In this document: positions 1 through 13,526 of the stretch, in pieces
Position numbering within the stretch: position 1 is the stretch's first letter
How the letters are laid out: each line of letters opens with the position of its first letter
NCBI RefSeq assembly: GCF_019334805.1
Contig: NZ_CP079822.1
Location: 868,001-932,000, forward strand
Length of the DNA: 64,000 bases
Direction: 5' to 3'
Source: Rothia mucilaginosa
Lineage (GTDB): Bacteria; Actinomycetota; Actinomycetes; Actinomycetales; Micrococcaceae
The notes under the pieces: model-generated
The model's input: the letters and a program-made list of their open reading frames with translations, nothing else
Databases searched by the model: none
What the model was told of the DNA's origin: nothing
Made by a program: the position numbers and the translations under genes

Positions 1-49
1 GTTAGGTTTCTTTCGTCCAGGAGTTTTCATTCTAAGAGTTTTTGGGTAC

Positions 50-87
50 ACAAAAAGAGGGGAAGACCTATAAGGTCTTCCCCTCTT
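50..87 (-). terminator. rho-independent terminator of the rrn operon
   Basis: A perfect 15-bp inverted repeat (55-69 with 73-87, 3-nt loop) lies just beyond the 5S gene. Read on the minus strand the stem is followed by a run of five T, the classic intrinsic terminator layout. Confidence 0.9.
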
Positions 88-96
88 GAATAAAAA

Positions 97-212
97 ACCC
101 GCGGCGACCTACTCTCCCACACCCACAAAAGTGCAGTACCATCGGCGCAAAGAGTCTTAGCTTCTGGGTTCGGAATGGAACCAGGCGTTTCCCTCTTGCT
201 ATAACCACGGAA
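97..212 (-). rRNA. rrf: 5S ribosomal RNA
   Basis: The minus strand shows typical 5S sequence, including the CCGTGGTTATAGC-like 5' part and the GGTGGGAGAGTAGGTCGCCGC 3' part in shortened form. It sits about 115 nt after the 23S 3' end and directly before the rrn terminator. The ends are placed by resemblance to actinobacterial 5S and may be off by a few bases. Confidence 0.93.
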
Positions 213-329
213 AATCTAGCGAATAACTTCGTTATTCAAAATTTCCGAATAAAAAGCCTCAACTTCCCGAAGGAAGCCCAGGGTTATTATCCAAAAACCA
301 TACAGTGAACGCAAACAACAAACATCTCG

Positions 330-3424
<3,095 letters not shown>

Positions 3425-3507
3425 ATCAAGAAAAATAAGAATCTAAAATCAACAATCAAACCAACACCAAAGCATTGATTCAACGCAAATTCCAGAAGAT
3501 GCTCGCG

Positions 3508-3532
3508 TCCACTATATAGTTCTCAAACAACA
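3508..3532 (-). promoter_or_regulatory. boxA-like element in the 16S-23S spacer
   Basis: The minus strand reads TGTTGTTTGAGAACTATATA followed by GTGG. It closely matches the element in the rrn leader at 5416-5446. In mycobacteria similar TTTGAGAACT sequences act in rRNA antitermination and lie in processing stems; that role here is inferred. The rest of the 3425-3725 spacer has no tRNA gene. Confidence 0.6.
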
Positions 3533-3721
3533 ACCCACAACACAACAACAACACAAACAAAAACACTTGCATCATCACCATGCCAGGCAAACAAAGGAAC
3601 AACACACACGTGTTACCCCAAAACCCAACAATGCGCCTCATCCAACCCAAAACCAACATTCCACCCATGAGCAAAACCACCCACCCGACACTCGCGGGTA
3701 GCATGGCCAACTAAATGTGCT

Positions 3722-5256
<1,535 letters not shown>

Positions 5257-5415
5257 AAAATAGAAAAGCTTGATAATCTGATCTCAAACAGCGAATCACA
5301 CACGGGGGTGCGTGACTCAAGCTGACTAAATTTGAAACCATTTGATGATTATCAAATAAATAAATATTTGGTATTAGTTTCAGTTTCCATCACCATATTC
5401 GGTGATTTTATTGAA

Positions 5416-5446
5416 CAAAGCACACTATTGAGTTCTCAAGCAACAC
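5416..5446 (-). promoter_or_regulatory. boxA-like element in the rrn leader
   Basis: The minus strand carries GTTGCTTGAGAACTCAATAG, about 160 nt before the 16S 5' end. It shares the core TTGAGAACT with the 16S-23S spacer element at 3508-3532. A copy in both leader and spacer is the known layout for rRNA antitermination and processing signals in Actinobacteria; the function is inferred. Confidence 0.6.
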
Positions 5447-5530
5447 ACCGATTCAACACCTCAACTTACTCTTTCGAGAAGTCTTACCATTGAACGGTCA
5501 TTCATGTTATTTTCATTGTTACCGCGTTCC

Positions 5531-5575
5531 CGCGGCAACTCAATCAACTATACCAGCGTCTTGTTTGCCATGCAA
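5531..5575 (-). promoter_or_regulatory. rrn promoter, gene-proximal
   Basis: Minus strand: -35 TTGCAT (5575-5570), a 17-nt spacer, -10 TATAGT (5552-5547), then 7 nt and GTTGCCGCG (5539-5531). The spacing is ideal for a housekeeping sigma factor. The element after the -10 is shared with the distal rrn promoter and the tRNA-Arg promoter. Transcription would begin near 5540, giving a leader of about 285 nt. Confidence 0.75.
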
Positions 5576-5673
5576 ATCCGTTTTCCGTGATTCACACCAC
5601 AATGTTTCTTCCCTAAACTCCTCCACCATCACCAACAGGCAACCTGAGATTCTTCTAAGCAAGAAACCAAAAC

Positions 5674-5701
5674 ACTATACAATTGAAAGTCGTTCAACCG
5701 C
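5674..5701 (-). promoter_or_regulatory. possible middle rrn promoter
   Basis: A third TATAGT (5679-5674) lies between the two better promoters. Its -35 is poor (GCGGTT at a 16-nt spacer) and the GTYGCC element that follows the other two is absent. It may be a weak promoter or a chance hexamer. Confidence 0.3.
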
Positions 5702-5750
5702 TTCTGACTAGGAGAAACACCGAAGAAGTTCTTCGTTTTTTCCTCCTCGC

Positions 5751-5795
5751 CGCGGCGACTCATACAACTATACAGACCACCAAACAGCCCTGCAA
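5751..5795 (-). promoter_or_regulatory. rrn promoter, distal
   Basis: Minus strand: -35 TTGCAG (5795-5790), 17-nt spacer, -10 TATAGT (5772-5767), 7 nt, then GTCGCCGCG (5759-5751). It matches the gene-proximal promoter in hexamers, spacing and downstream element, so the operon most likely has tandem promoters of one design. Confidence 0.72.
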
Positions 5796-5830
5796 CCCGA
5801 AAATGGGTGAAGTAGAGCACAAATACGGGG

Positions 5831-5877
5831 GTTTAGGTTCATCCTGACCTAAACAGAACAGCAAAACCCCTAGTCAA
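5831..5877 (-). promoter_or_regulatory. inverted repeat and weak promoter upstream of rrn
   Basis: GTTTAGGT (5831-5838) and ACCTAAAC (5847-5854) form a perfect 8-bp inverted repeat with an 8-nt spacer. On the minus strand TTGACT (5877-5872) lies 17 nt before GTTTAG inside the repeat, and A/T tracts (about 5890-5925) lie upstream like an UP element. It could be an operator overlapping a third rrn promoter; the -10 match is poor. Confidence 0.35.
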
Positions 5878-6160
5878 CGCAGGATAAGCCTCCCGAAAGT
5901 TCTTCAAAAAAAGTTTAAAAACCTTCAAAAGACCTCGAAAACCTGCAGAAGCTCCCTATAGAGCCCATATAGAAGGGCAGAAGAGCCCCTCAGCATCAAG
6001 AAGATAGGAAGAGAAGACGGGAAGAAAAGATGGGAAGAGGGGCTCCGCCCCTCCCCCATCTCTGTATTTCATACCGCCGTATTTCTGTACCGCTGCACTC
6101 CCCCGTTCTGCACCTCCCTATATATGAGCACCTACATATGGGGAGAGCGCAGAAGAGCAC
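5878..6160. other. non-coding region upstream of the rrn promoters
   Basis: No convincing gene was seen. The part at 5890-5940 is rich in A/T tracts. The stretch at about 5997-6042 is almost purely purines on the plus strand, and 6037-6053 is a small GAGGGGC/GCCCCTC hairpin. A short plus-strand frame starting at 6030 lacks a ribosome binding site and looks spurious. Confidence 0.5.
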
Positions 6161-6162
6161 AG

Positions 6163-6197
6163 AAAAGGAGGGCACCCCTCACGGGGGCGCCCTCCTT
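6163..6197 (-). terminator. terminator of rlmB
   Basis: GGAGGGCACCCC and GGGGGCGCCCTCC form a strong GC hairpin (6167-6195). On the minus strand it is followed by TTTTCT, about 50 nt after the rlmB stop codon. Confidence 0.8.
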
Positions 6198-6243
6198 ATT
6201 CAAACTACAGAGCTACAGGCTGTAGCTCGCTAGCTTCAAAACT

Positions 6244-7230
6244 TTAGTTCGCGGAAGCGCGACGACGAGAAACATCGTACAGAGTAATACCCACAGCCAT
6301 CGCCGCGTTCAAAGACTCCATCGCAGAATCAATCGGAATCGACACAATCTGATCGCAGTTCTCAGTCACCAGGCGGGACAGACCCTTACCCTCAGAACCA
6401 ACCACCACGCACAGCGGCTCATTCGCAAGCTCCAGAGCCGGCAGCTCAATATCGCCACCGCCATCCAGACCAATCACGAAAATACCCTGCTCCTTAGCCT
6501 GCTGAATCACGCGAGTCAGATTAGTCGCCATCGCAACAGGAATACGAGCAGCCGCACCAGCACTAGTCTTCCACGCACCCGCGGTCACCGCAGCCGAACG
6601 ACGCTCAGGAATAATCACGCCATCACCGCTAAACGCGGACACGCTACGAATAATCGCACCCAGGTTACGCGGATCAGTAATACCGTCCAGCGCAACAAAC
6701 AGCGGCGGAGTCGACAGCTTACCCGAGTGCCAACGCTCCATAGTATCCAGCACCAGGTCAGTCGCATCCGGGTACTTGTACGGAGGAATCTGCATCGCAA
6801 CACCCTGATGCACAGAACCATCAGTCAAACGATCCAGCTCGCTACGCGGAATCTCCAGCATCGGAATATTGCGCTTATTCGCAATAGTCATGATCTCGCG
6901 AACGCGGTCATCAACCTCAACACGGCTCATGATGTACAAGTGCTTCGAGGGAATCTCAGTACGCAGAGCCTCAAGCACCGCATTACGACCAGTCACCAGC
7001 TCATCGCTAGCACGCTTACCGCCCAGACGAGTCTGGAACTTACGGTTCGTACCGGTAGCAGCACGACGCTCCGCCGCGCGCTTCATCTTATACGCCTTGT
7101 GATAAACGCGGTCCTCAGCCTTCGGAGTAGGGCCCTTACCCTCAAGCGCCTTACGACCGTGACCACCAGTGCCCTTAGTAGCACCCTTCTTCTTGCTGGT
7201 AGCGCCCGGGCGCGAACCTGCCTTAGCCAT
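6244..7230 (-). CDS. rlmB: 23S rRNA 2'-O-methyltransferase, RlmB/TrmH family
   Basis: A 328-residue SpoU/TrmH-family methyltransferase that probably methylates the ribose of a conserved 23S rRNA guanosine (G2251 in E. coli) using SAM. Residues 1-75 are a Lys/Gly/Arg-rich extension usual in actinobacterial members; then comes the substrate-binding domain beginning near LVTGRNAVLEAL. The SPOUT knot motifs are visible: DGITDPRNLGAIIRS, VVGSEGKGLSRL and the C-terminal SIPIDSAMESLNAAMAVGI. A ribosome binding site GAAGGAAG precedes the ATG. It follows cysS on the same strand (95 nt gap), matching the common actinobacterial order ispD-ispF-cysS-rlmB. Exact target position is inferred from the family. 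Confidence 0.88.
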   Translation of the reverse strand: MAKAGSRPGATSKKKGATKGTGGHGRKALEGKGPTPKAEDRVYHKAYKMKRAAERRAATGTNRKFQTRLGGKRASDELVTGRNAVLEALRTEIPSKHLYIMSRVEVDDRVREIMTIANKRNIPMLEIPRSELDRLTDGSVHQGVAMQIPPYKYPDATDLVLDTMERWHSGKLSTPPLFVALDGITDPRNLGAIIRSVSAFSGDGVIIPERRSAAVTAGAWKTSAGAAARIPVAMATNLTRVIQQAKEQGIFVIGLDGGGDIELPALELANEPLCVVVGSEGKGLSRLVTENCDQIVSIPIDSAMESLNAAMAVGITLYDVSRRRASAN

Positions 7231-7325
7231 TCTTCTCTTCCTTCGTCAAAGTAATGAATACGAGTCTACGCGAGAGAAACCCGCGCGACCTAAGCCTTAC
7301 GCACAAACGCGGGGCACATCACCCT

Positions 7326-8744
7326 CTAGCCAACGCTCCAGCTCGAACCATTCGCGCCATCCTTCACCTGCACACCAGCAGACGCCAACAGATCACGCAT
7401 CGCATCAGCCTTCGCCCAATCCTTCTGAGCACGAGCATCAGCACGCTCCGCCAACACAGCCTGAATCAGCGCATCCAGAGCCTCATGCTCAGCACCTGAA
7501 GTACCCTCAGCATTAAAACTCATCAGCTGCGCCAGGCCCAGAACCTCAGCCATAGCCATCACAGCGTTAGCCGCCTCCGAAGCATCCTCACCAGCAGCAA
7601 GCGCCGCATTACCCGCACGAGTCTGCTCATGCAGAACCGCCAAAGCACGTGGAATATTCACGTCATCATCCATAGCCTCAGCAAAAGCCTCCGGAACCTC
7701 ACGACCCGGCTTCAGCACATCCTGAGTTGCAGCAAGGAACGCCTCAACACGCTCAATAGCGGTTGCCGCCTCCTGCAGAGACGACGGACGGTAATCAAGA
7801 ATCGAACGGTAATGCGCACTACCCAGGTAATAGCGAACCACCAGCGGACGAGCCATCTGCAGCATCTGCGCCGGCGAAATCGTATTACCGATAGACTTCG
7901 ACATCTTCTCACCCTCATAGGTGACCATGCCGTTATGCATCCAGAAGTTCGCGAAATCATCACCGGCAGCAGTCGACTGCGCCAGCTCATTCTCATGGTG
8001 CGGGAAACGCAAATCCAAACCGCCACCGTGAATATCAAAACGCGAACCCAAATACTTACCAGCCATCGCCGAGCACTCCAGATGCCAGCCCGGACGGCCA
8101 CGACCCCACGGAGACTCCCACGAAGCAGTCAGCGGCTCGCCCTCCTTATAACCCTTCCACAGGGCAAAATCGCGAGGGTCACGCTTACCGCGCGGATCAG
8201 CATCCGCAGAATCCTGCATATCCTCAACGCTCTGATTCGTCAGCGCACCATACTTATCCCACGAACGCACATCAAAATACACGTCACCAGAATCATCCAG
8301 CGCAGGATACGCGTGGCCACGATCAATCAGACGCTGAATCAGAGCAAACATCTCCGGAATATGACCGGTCGCGCGCGGCTCATACGTCGGCGGATCAATA
8401 CCCAGCGCCGCATACGCCTGAGCAAAAACCTTCTCAAAACGGTACGCGAGCGCCCACCACTGCTCATTCGGGAACTCACCCTCAAAACCGGGCTCCATAG
8501 AATCAGCAGACTTCGCCAAAATCTTGTCATCAATATCAGTGACATTGCGGACCGTCGTCACCTTCAAACCGCGGTAACGCATCCAACGGCTCAACTGGTC
8601 AAAAACCAACGCCGAACGGATGTGGCCCAGATGCGGTTCACCCTGCACCGTAGCACCACAATAATAGATACGCGCCTCACCGGGCACGACGGGCTCAAAC
8701 TCGCGAATAGTCGCGGAAGCTGAATCATAAAAACGCATAGTCAC
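7326..8744 (-). CDS. cysS: cysteine-tRNA ligase
   Basis: A 472-residue class I aminoacyl-tRNA synthetase charging tRNA-Cys in the cytosol. The HIGH-type motif appears as HLGH (near residue 37), the KMSKS motif as KMSKSIGN (about residue 270), with the zinc ligands expected around CGATV, ECSAM and HHENE. Length is normal for CysRS, and the C-terminal anticodon-binding helices are present, which argues against the mycothiol ligase MshC. The start is taken as GTG at 8744 because a -10-like TAGAAT (8756-8751) lies exactly 6 nt upstream and no Shine-Dalgarno is seen, suggesting a leaderless mRNA; an ATG lies two codons further in (8738). Confidence 0.92.
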   Translation of the reverse strand: MTMRFYDSASATIREFEPVVPGEARIYYCGATVQGEPHLGHIRSALVFDQLSRWMRYRGLKVTTVRNVTDIDDKILAKSADSMEPGFEGEFPNEQWWALAYRFEKVFAQAYAALGIDPPTYEPRATGHIPEMFALIQRLIDRGHAYPALDDSGDVYFDVRSWDKYGALTNQSVEDMQDSADADPRGKRDPRDFALWKGYKEGEPLTASWESPWGRGRPGWHLECSAMAGKYLGSRFDIHGGGLDLRFPHHENELAQSTAAGDDFANFWMHNGMVTYEGEKMSKSIGNTISPAQMLQMARPLVVRYYLGSAHYRSILDYRPSSLQEAATAIERVEAFLAATQDVLKPGREVPEAFAEAMDDDVNIPRALAVLHEQTRAGNAALAAGEDASEAANAVMAMAEVLGLAQLMSFNAEGTSGAEHEALDALIQAVLAERADARAQKDWAKADAMRDLLASAGVQVKDGANGSSWSVG

Positions 8745-8836
8745 ACTCTCATTCTACGGGGTTTCTACGGGGTCGGTTCGGACACCGGGGCGGTAATCGG
8801 CGATAGGTTACAGAATGGCTCGAAGCAACCAAACAC

Positions 8837-9319
8837 CTACGAACGCGGATACACCAGCGCCGTCGCAATAGCAGCCACACCCTCGCCGCGGCCCGTCAAA
8901 CCCAAACCATCAGTAGTCGTCGCAATCACCGTCACCGGGGCACCCGCCGCCTCGCTCAGCACACGGTTCGCCTCATCACGGCGCGGAGAGAACTTCGGGC
9001 GGTTACCCACCAGCTGAACGCTCACATTACCAATCTCAAAACCAGCAGCACGCACAATCGCCGCAGCCTCAGAAAGAATACGAACGCCAGAAGCGCCCTT
9101 CATGTCCGGGCGGTCCACACCGAAATTAGAGCCCAAATCCCCCGTGCCGGAGGCGGCAAAAAGAGCATCCGCGGCAGCATGAGCCACCACATCACCATCA
9201 GAATGGCCGCTCAAACCACGCTCACCCGGCCAATGCAGACCAGCAATATACAGAGGAGTGCCCTCCTCACCAAAAGCATGGACATCAACACCGGTACCAA
9301 CACGAGGAATAACAGTCAT
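8837..9319 (-). CDS. ispF: 2-C-methyl-D-erythritol 2,4-cyclodiphosphate synthase
   Basis: A 160-residue IspF of the MEP isoprenoid pathway, which cyclises CDP-ME 2-phosphate to ME-cPP with loss of CMP. Metal-ligand motifs are clear: GVDVHAF near the N-terminus and [11 protein letters not shown] shortly after; the family ending ([16 protein letters not shown]) is intact. The ATG at 9319 is chosen over an upstream TTG because GAAGGG lies 7-8 nt before it. IspF follows ispD (90 nt gap) on the same strand, so two consecutive-family MEP enzymes are co-located, as in most actinobacteria. Confidence 0.92.
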   Translation of the reverse strand: MTVIPRVGTGVDVHAFGEEGTPLYIAGLHWPGERGLSGHSDGDVVAHAAADALFAASGTGDLGSNFGVDRPDMKGASGVRILSEAAAIVRAAGFEIGNVSVQLVGNRPKFSPRRDEANRVLSEAAGAPVTVIATTTDGLGLTGRGEGVAAIATALVYPRS

Positions 9320-9408
9320 CACAGGACCCTTCAATCGATCGAAAATCTTCTCAGCAGCAGTGCCCGCCCCACTACAGAGGCAGGTACAAGAGGCGTTAGG
9401 CGGCAGGG

Positions 9409-10152
9409 TTAGGCAGCAGAATCACCAAACAGCGCGCGAGCAACCCGCAAATCCATCGGAGTCGTCACCTTAAACGCATCCGCATCACCGGCAACCGTCA
9501 ACACCGGCTCGCCCGCCGCCTCCATCGCCATCGCATCATCAGTGAGCAGCTCAGCCTCCTCAGCAGGCAGGGAACGGCTACGCTCATGCGCCGCCAACAG
9601 AGCAGCCACCTCAAAACCCTGAGGAGTCTGCACCGCACGCATCTGCGCACGCGAAGGAGTACCCGTCACCAAACCAGCAGAATCCACGGTCTTCACCGTA
9701 TCCACCACCGGCAACACAGGAATCACCGCACGCACAACACCCTGCGGGCTCTCAGAACCCAGCCCCTCAAGCACACGGTGATACACCTGCGGCGGAGTAA
9801 AAGCACGAGCACAATCATGAATCAGCACATAATCCACCGGAACCTGCGCATCCTTCAGAGCATCCAACGCCGCAACCACCGAAGCAGTACGAGTATCACC
9901 ACCGGCTGTAATCAACGCACCGGCACGGCGGGCATCCTCCAAAAGCTCCGGGCAACTCGCCGAACAATCAGCAGGAACAGTCACCACCACATGCTCAGCA
10001 ACACCCGAAGCGAGCGCACCCTCCAACGCATAATCCAGCAAAGTACGACCGTGCACACGCACAGCGGCCTTCGGAATCGGCTCACCCAGGCGAGTACCCG
10101 AACCAGCCGCCAAAACAATCACAGCAGTATTCGCCGCAGAAGCAGAAGTCAT
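9409..10152 (-). CDS. ispD: 2-C-methyl-D-erythritol 4-phosphate cytidylyltransferase
   Basis: A 247-residue nucleotidyltransferase that makes CDP-ME from MEP and CTP in the MEP pathway. The CTP-binding [10 protein letters not shown] loop is at the N-terminus, followed by [17 protein letters not shown] and the [11 protein letters not shown] motif of the IspD family; the later QTPQGF motif is also present. The start is uncertain: ATG at 10152 is used here, with a TTG 9 nt upstream as an alternative; neither has a strong ribosome binding site. The gene begins 15 nt after the regX3 stop, so it may be co-transcribed. The carD gene that often sits at this spot in relatives is missing. Confidence 0.9.
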   Translation of the reverse strand: MTSASAANTAVIVLAAGSGTRLGEPIPKAAVRVHGRTLLDYALEGALASGVAEHVVVTVPADCSASCPELLEDARRAGALITAGGDTRTASVVAALDALKDAQVPVDYVLIHDCARAFTPPQVYHRVLEGLGSESPQGVVRAVIPVLPVVDTVKTVDSAGLVTGTPSRAQMRAVQTPQGFEVAALLAAHERSRSLPAEEAELLTDDAMAMEAAGEPVLTVAGDADAFKVTTPMDLRVARALFGDSAA

Positions 10153-10167
10153 CAATCTCAAGCCCGC

Positions 10168-10851
10168 CTACGCCTCGAACTTATAGCCCAAGCCGCGAAC
10201 CGTCACCACATACTGCGGGGCAGAAGAATCCGGCTCAATCTTCGAACGCAGACGCTTAATATGCACGTCCAGGGTCTTCGTATCACCCACATAGTCGGCG
10301 CCCCACACGCGCTCAATCAGCTGGCCACGAGTCATCACACGACCCACATTGCGCAACAGAATCTCCAGGAGCTCAAACTCCTTCAGCGGCATAGAAATCT
10401 CTTCACCATTAACCGTCACCACATGGCGGTCAATATCCATACGCACCGGGCCGCCCTGCAGCACCGACTCAGTAGCAGAATCAGTCTCCGCCGAACGACG
10501 ACGCAACACCGCGCGGATACGAGCAATCAGCTCACGCGCAGAATACGGCTTCGTCACATAGTCATCAGCGCCCAGCTCCAGACCCAGCACCTTATCCAGC
10601 TCAGAGTCCTTAGCGGTCAACATGATAATCGGGACCGAAGACACCTCACGCAGCTTACGGCACACCTCCATACCGGACATGCCCGGAAGCATCACATCCA
10701 GCAGCACCAGATCCGCGCCCTCGCGGTCAAACACCGGCAGAGCATCCAGACCGTTATCTACAACAATCGTCTGGAAACCCTCACGACCCAGCAAAAACGC
10801 AAGGGGATCCGAGAGGGCCTCTTCGTCCTCAACAATCAGAATTTTAGACAT
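10168..10851 (-). CDS. regX3: response regulator, RegX3/PhoB type
   Basis: A 227-residue OmpR/PhoB-family response regulator. The receiver domain (residues 1-120) has the acidic pair EDEE, the phospho-acceptor Asp in LVLLDVMLPGMSG, the Thr in IMLTAK and the Lys in YVTKPYS. A winged-helix DNA-binding domain follows (to the C-terminal VRGLGYKF). It lies downstream of senX3 with gpmA next to that, the order known from mycobacteria, where SenX3-RegX3 governs the phosphate-starvation response. AAGGAAG precedes the ATG at 10851. Its targets are not visible in this window. Confidence 0.9.
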   Translation of the reverse strand: MSKILIVEDEEALSDPLAFLLGREGFQTIVVDNGLDALPVFDREGADLVLLDVMLPGMSGMEVCRKLREVSSVPIIMLTAKDSELDKVLGLELGADDYVTKPYSARELIARIRAVLRRRSAETDSATESVLQGGPVRMDIDRHVVTVNGEEISMPLKEFELLEILLRNVGRVMTRGQLIERVWGADYVGDTKTLDVHIKRLRSKIEPDSSAPQYVVTVRGLGYKFEA

Positions 10852-10892
10852 CAATAACTTCCTTCGATTCCATAAAACCTATACCGCTAACA

Positions 10893-12020
10893 CTACACTG
10901 CGACCGGAGGCTCATTCAGCGGCAACGCCAACGTAAACGTCGAACCCTCCTGCGGCATCGACCGAACCGTCACGCTACCACCGTGCTGAGTCATCACATG
11001 CTTCACAATACTCAAGCCCAAACCAGTGCCGCCCGTCTGACGCGAACGAGCCGGATCAACCCGGTAAAAACGCTCAAAAATACGCTTCTGCTCGTCCTCC
11101 GGAATACCCACGCCCTGATCAGCAACCTCAACCAGCAGCTGATCAGCTACACGGTGCACCCAAATATCCACCTTCGTATGCTCCGGCGAATAACGCACCG
11201 CGTTCTCCACCACGTTCTGCACAGCAATACCGAGCAGCTCGGCATCACCGTACACCTCGGGGACCTCCTCGATGCGGGTAGAAATCTGAATGTCCTTCTC
11301 CTCCGCCACAATATGCGAACGGTCCACCGCATCAGCCACCAAAGAAGGCACCGACACCGGACCACCACGCGCAATCACATCAGTCGACTGCAGACGCGAA
11401 AGCTCAATAATGTCACGCACCAGCGCAGACAGGCGGCGAGTCTCCTTATGCAGACGACCCACAAAATACTCAATCGCCTCCGGGTCATCACTCGCCTGCT
11501 CAATAGCCTCAGCCAACAGACTCACCGCACCCACCGGAGTCTTCAACTCATGCGACACATTCGCCACAAAATCATTACGCATACGCTGCACACGAGAAAT
11601 TTCAGTGCGGTCATCAGCGAGCACCAGAATGTACTCATCCCCCAGCGAAGCAACACGCACGTCCAAGACCAGCGCCTCACCCTCACCGCGGTCAATCTCA
11701 AAAGTACGCTCCGCAAAAATACCGCGATGACGCACCGTGCGAATCATATCCGCCAACTCATCAGAGGCCACCGTATGACCGCGCACCAGGCCCATCGCAT
11801 ACGCACCCGGAGAAGCCTGAACCACGCCGCCCACCTCATCAATCACCAGATAGGCGCGACCAATCACAGCAAGCACCTGAGCAGCACCATCACGCAGCGC
11901 CGGCGCTGACACCAAGCTACGCTCCTGCTCCCGCTCACTACGCGCCACCGCGTTCATGCTCAGGACGCCCACCAGCAGACCTATCATGCCCGCAATAAAG
12001 GCGATCAGACCGGCATCCAT
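10893..12020 (-). CDS. senX3: sensor histidine kinase, SenX3 type
   Basis: A 375-residue membrane histidine kinase, partner of RegX3. One N-terminal hydrophobic segment (about residues 3-22) is followed by a PAS-like region (about 40-135), the H-box FVANVSHELKTPVGAV, and an HATPase domain with the N-box QNVVENAVRYS, DQGVGIP, and GGTGLGLSIV. The ATG at 12020 is preferred because GAAGGGAAG lies just upstream; the longer frame would add 43 residues without a signal. It ends 41 nt before regX3. Phosphate sensing is inferred from family and synteny. Confidence 0.9.
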   Translation of the reverse strand: MDAGLIAFIAGMIGLLVGVLSMNAVARSEREQERSLVSAPALRDGAAQVLAVIGRAYLVIDEVGGVVQASPGAYAMGLVRGHTVASDELADMIRTVRHRGIFAERTFEIDRGEGEALVLDVRVASLGDEYILVLADDRTEISRVQRMRNDFVANVSHELKTPVGAVSLLAEAIEQASDDPEAIEYFVGRLHKETRRLSALVRDIIELSRLQSTDVIARGGPVSVPSLVADAVDRSHIVAEEKDIQISTRIEEVPEVYGDAELLGIAVQNVVENAVRYSPEHTKVDIWVHRVADQLLVEVADQGVGIPEDEQKRIFERFYRVDPARSRQTGGTGLGLSIVKHVMTQHGGSVTVRSMPQEGSTFTLALPLNEPPVAV

Positions 12021-12137
12021 GTACTTCCCTTCCATTCGGGTACCCCATAAGTATAAATGTGGCCGATACCCGGCACTCAGGCGAACGCCCCTCTTCTCAA
12101 GCAGGCCACCCGTGCAGAAACCCTGCAGAGAACGCAA

Positions 12138-12168
12138 TGAGCCGCCCACCTCAACGGTGGACGGCTCA
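12138..12168 (-). terminator. hairpin between gpmA and senX3
   Basis: TGAGCCGCCCACC and GGTGGACGGCTCA pair over 13 positions with one mismatch and a 5-nt loop. No clear T-run follows on the minus strand, so it may attenuate rather than fully stop transcription from gpmA into senX3. Confidence 0.5.
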
Positions 12169-12202
12169 TCACAGTGACAGGGGCGAAACCCTGCCGGAGG
12201 TA

Positions 12203-12940
12203 TTACTTACCCTGGTTTGCTACGGCAGCGATAGCGTCCTTAGCAGCCTCGGGGTCCAGGTACTCGCCGGGCTTGACGGGCTGGAAGTTCTCATCCAGCT
12301 CGTAGTACAGCGGAATACCGGTGGGGATGTTCAGGCCAGCAATGTCCTCATCGGAAATACCCTCGAGGTGCTTGACCAGCGAACGCAGAGAGTTACCGTG
12401 TGCAGCAACCAGAACGGTCTTGCCTGCAGCGAGGTCGGGCTTGATATCCGACTCCCAGTAGGGAAGCATACGACCCAGAACGTCCTTCAGGCACTCGGTG
12501 CGAGGAGCGTTCTCAACATCCGCGTAGCGGGGGTCGTGTGCCTGCGAGTAGGGGTCGTTGTCATCCAGCGGGGGCGGCGGGACGTCGTAGGAACGACGCC
12601 AAGTCATGAACTTCTCGTCGCCGTATTCCTCGCGAATCTCGGACTTGTTCTTACCCTGCAGAGCACCGTAGTGACGCTCGTTCAGGCGCCAGGTGCGCTT
12701 GACGGGAATCCACAGGCGGTCTGCTGCATCCAGTGCAAGGTTTGCGGTGTTGATTGCGCGACGCTGCAGGGAGGTGTGAACAACATCGGGGAGGATGTTG
12801 CGCTCTGCCAGCAGCTCGCCGCCGCGCTTAGCCTCAGCGCGGCCCTTATCGGTCAGGTTAACGTCCACCCAACCGGTGAACAGGTTCTTTTCATTCCACT
12901 CGGACTGGCCGTGGCGCAGGAGTACTAGTTTGTAAGTCAT
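12203..12940 (-). CDS. gpmA: 2,3-bisphosphoglycerate-dependent phosphoglycerate mutase
   Basis: A 245-residue histidine-phosphatase-fold mutase interconverting 3- and 2-phosphoglycerate in glycolysis and gluconeogenesis. The phosphohistidine motif LRHGQSEWN is at the N-terminus; ERHYGALQG and AAHGNSLR, with the second catalytic His, are intact. Length fits dPGM. The neighbouring senX3-regX3 pair follows on the same strand, an arrangement conserved in mycobacteria and relatives. The start at 12940 has AGAGG close upstream, with unusually short spacing. Confidence 0.93.
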   Translation of the reverse strand: MTYKLVLLRHGQSEWNEKNLFTGWVDVNLTDKGRAEAKRGGELLAERNILPDVVHTSLQRRAINTANLALDAADRLWIPVKRTWRLNERHYGALQGKNKSEIREEYGDEKFMTWRRSYDVPPPPLDDNDPYSQAHDPRYADVENAPRTECLKDVLGRMLPYWESDIKPDLAAGKTVLVAAHGNSLRSLVKHLEGISDEDIAGLNIPTGIPLYYELDENFQPVKPGEYLDPEAAKDAIAAVANQGK

Positions 12941-13160
12941 ACCTCTATTTTTTCATTTACCCGCCGGTTTGTCATGCCTCAAGGCCTAGAAAATATGCAT
13001 TCTCCCAAAAATTTATAAGGGTCTTTATTACCAGAACGAAAGGCTCAAAAACCCCGCCAGAAAAGGGCAAAGCCCCGCACACCACCCGAGCAGGACAAAC
13101 CCGTCAGGCAGCGCACGAGGCTTCACCATCTATCGCACAAAGCGAGCGCACAAGCTAACG

Positions 13161-13478
13161 CTAGAAACGGCGGCGACCAACCGAAGGCCACACACCGGCC
13201 AGGAACACGCAGCTAATCACAGCAGCCACCAGCTGAAGAATCAGCACAGTATTACCGCCGCCAGTCAGCGCAGCAAAAACGCTAAACAACGACACCGCAG
13301 CAGAACCGCCGGTCAAAGCCAGCCACGTGTTCTTCGGGCGCTTACCGGCAAAATCGTACGCGTTCGCCGGAGACATCCACGCACGCACAAAAGCCAGCAC
13401 ACCAACCGCAGCACCGGCAATAGCCAGCAGCGTATCAACAAAAGTGGTCACATACCAGACCAGCAGAATAGGAGACAT
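13161..13478 (-). CDS. small membrane protein, DUF2516 family
   Basis: A 105-residue protein with three predicted membrane segments (about residues 3-32, 50-70 and 76-95) and a basic C-terminus (GRRRF). Overall pattern and size match the actinobacterial DUF2516 family, of unknown function. A conserved-looking FVRAWMSPANAYDFAGKRPK loop lies between the first two helices. It stands alone between gpmA and the MetB-like gene on the same strand. No function can be given beyond integral membrane location. Confidence 0.75.
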   Translation of the reverse strand: MSPILLVWYVTTFVDTLLAIAGAAVGVLAFVRAWMSPANAYDFAGKRPKNTWLALTGGSAAVSLFSVFAALTGGGNTVLILQLVAAVISCVFLAGVWPSVGRRRF

Positions 13479-13526
13479 AGTATTCCTTAGAATCAGCAGC
13501 TTCTCTAGACAACCCTAGCAAAGCGC

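Noticed and set aside
6030..6233. A 67-codon plus-strand frame ahead of rlmB
   Set aside because: It spans the rlmB terminator and has no ribosome binding site.
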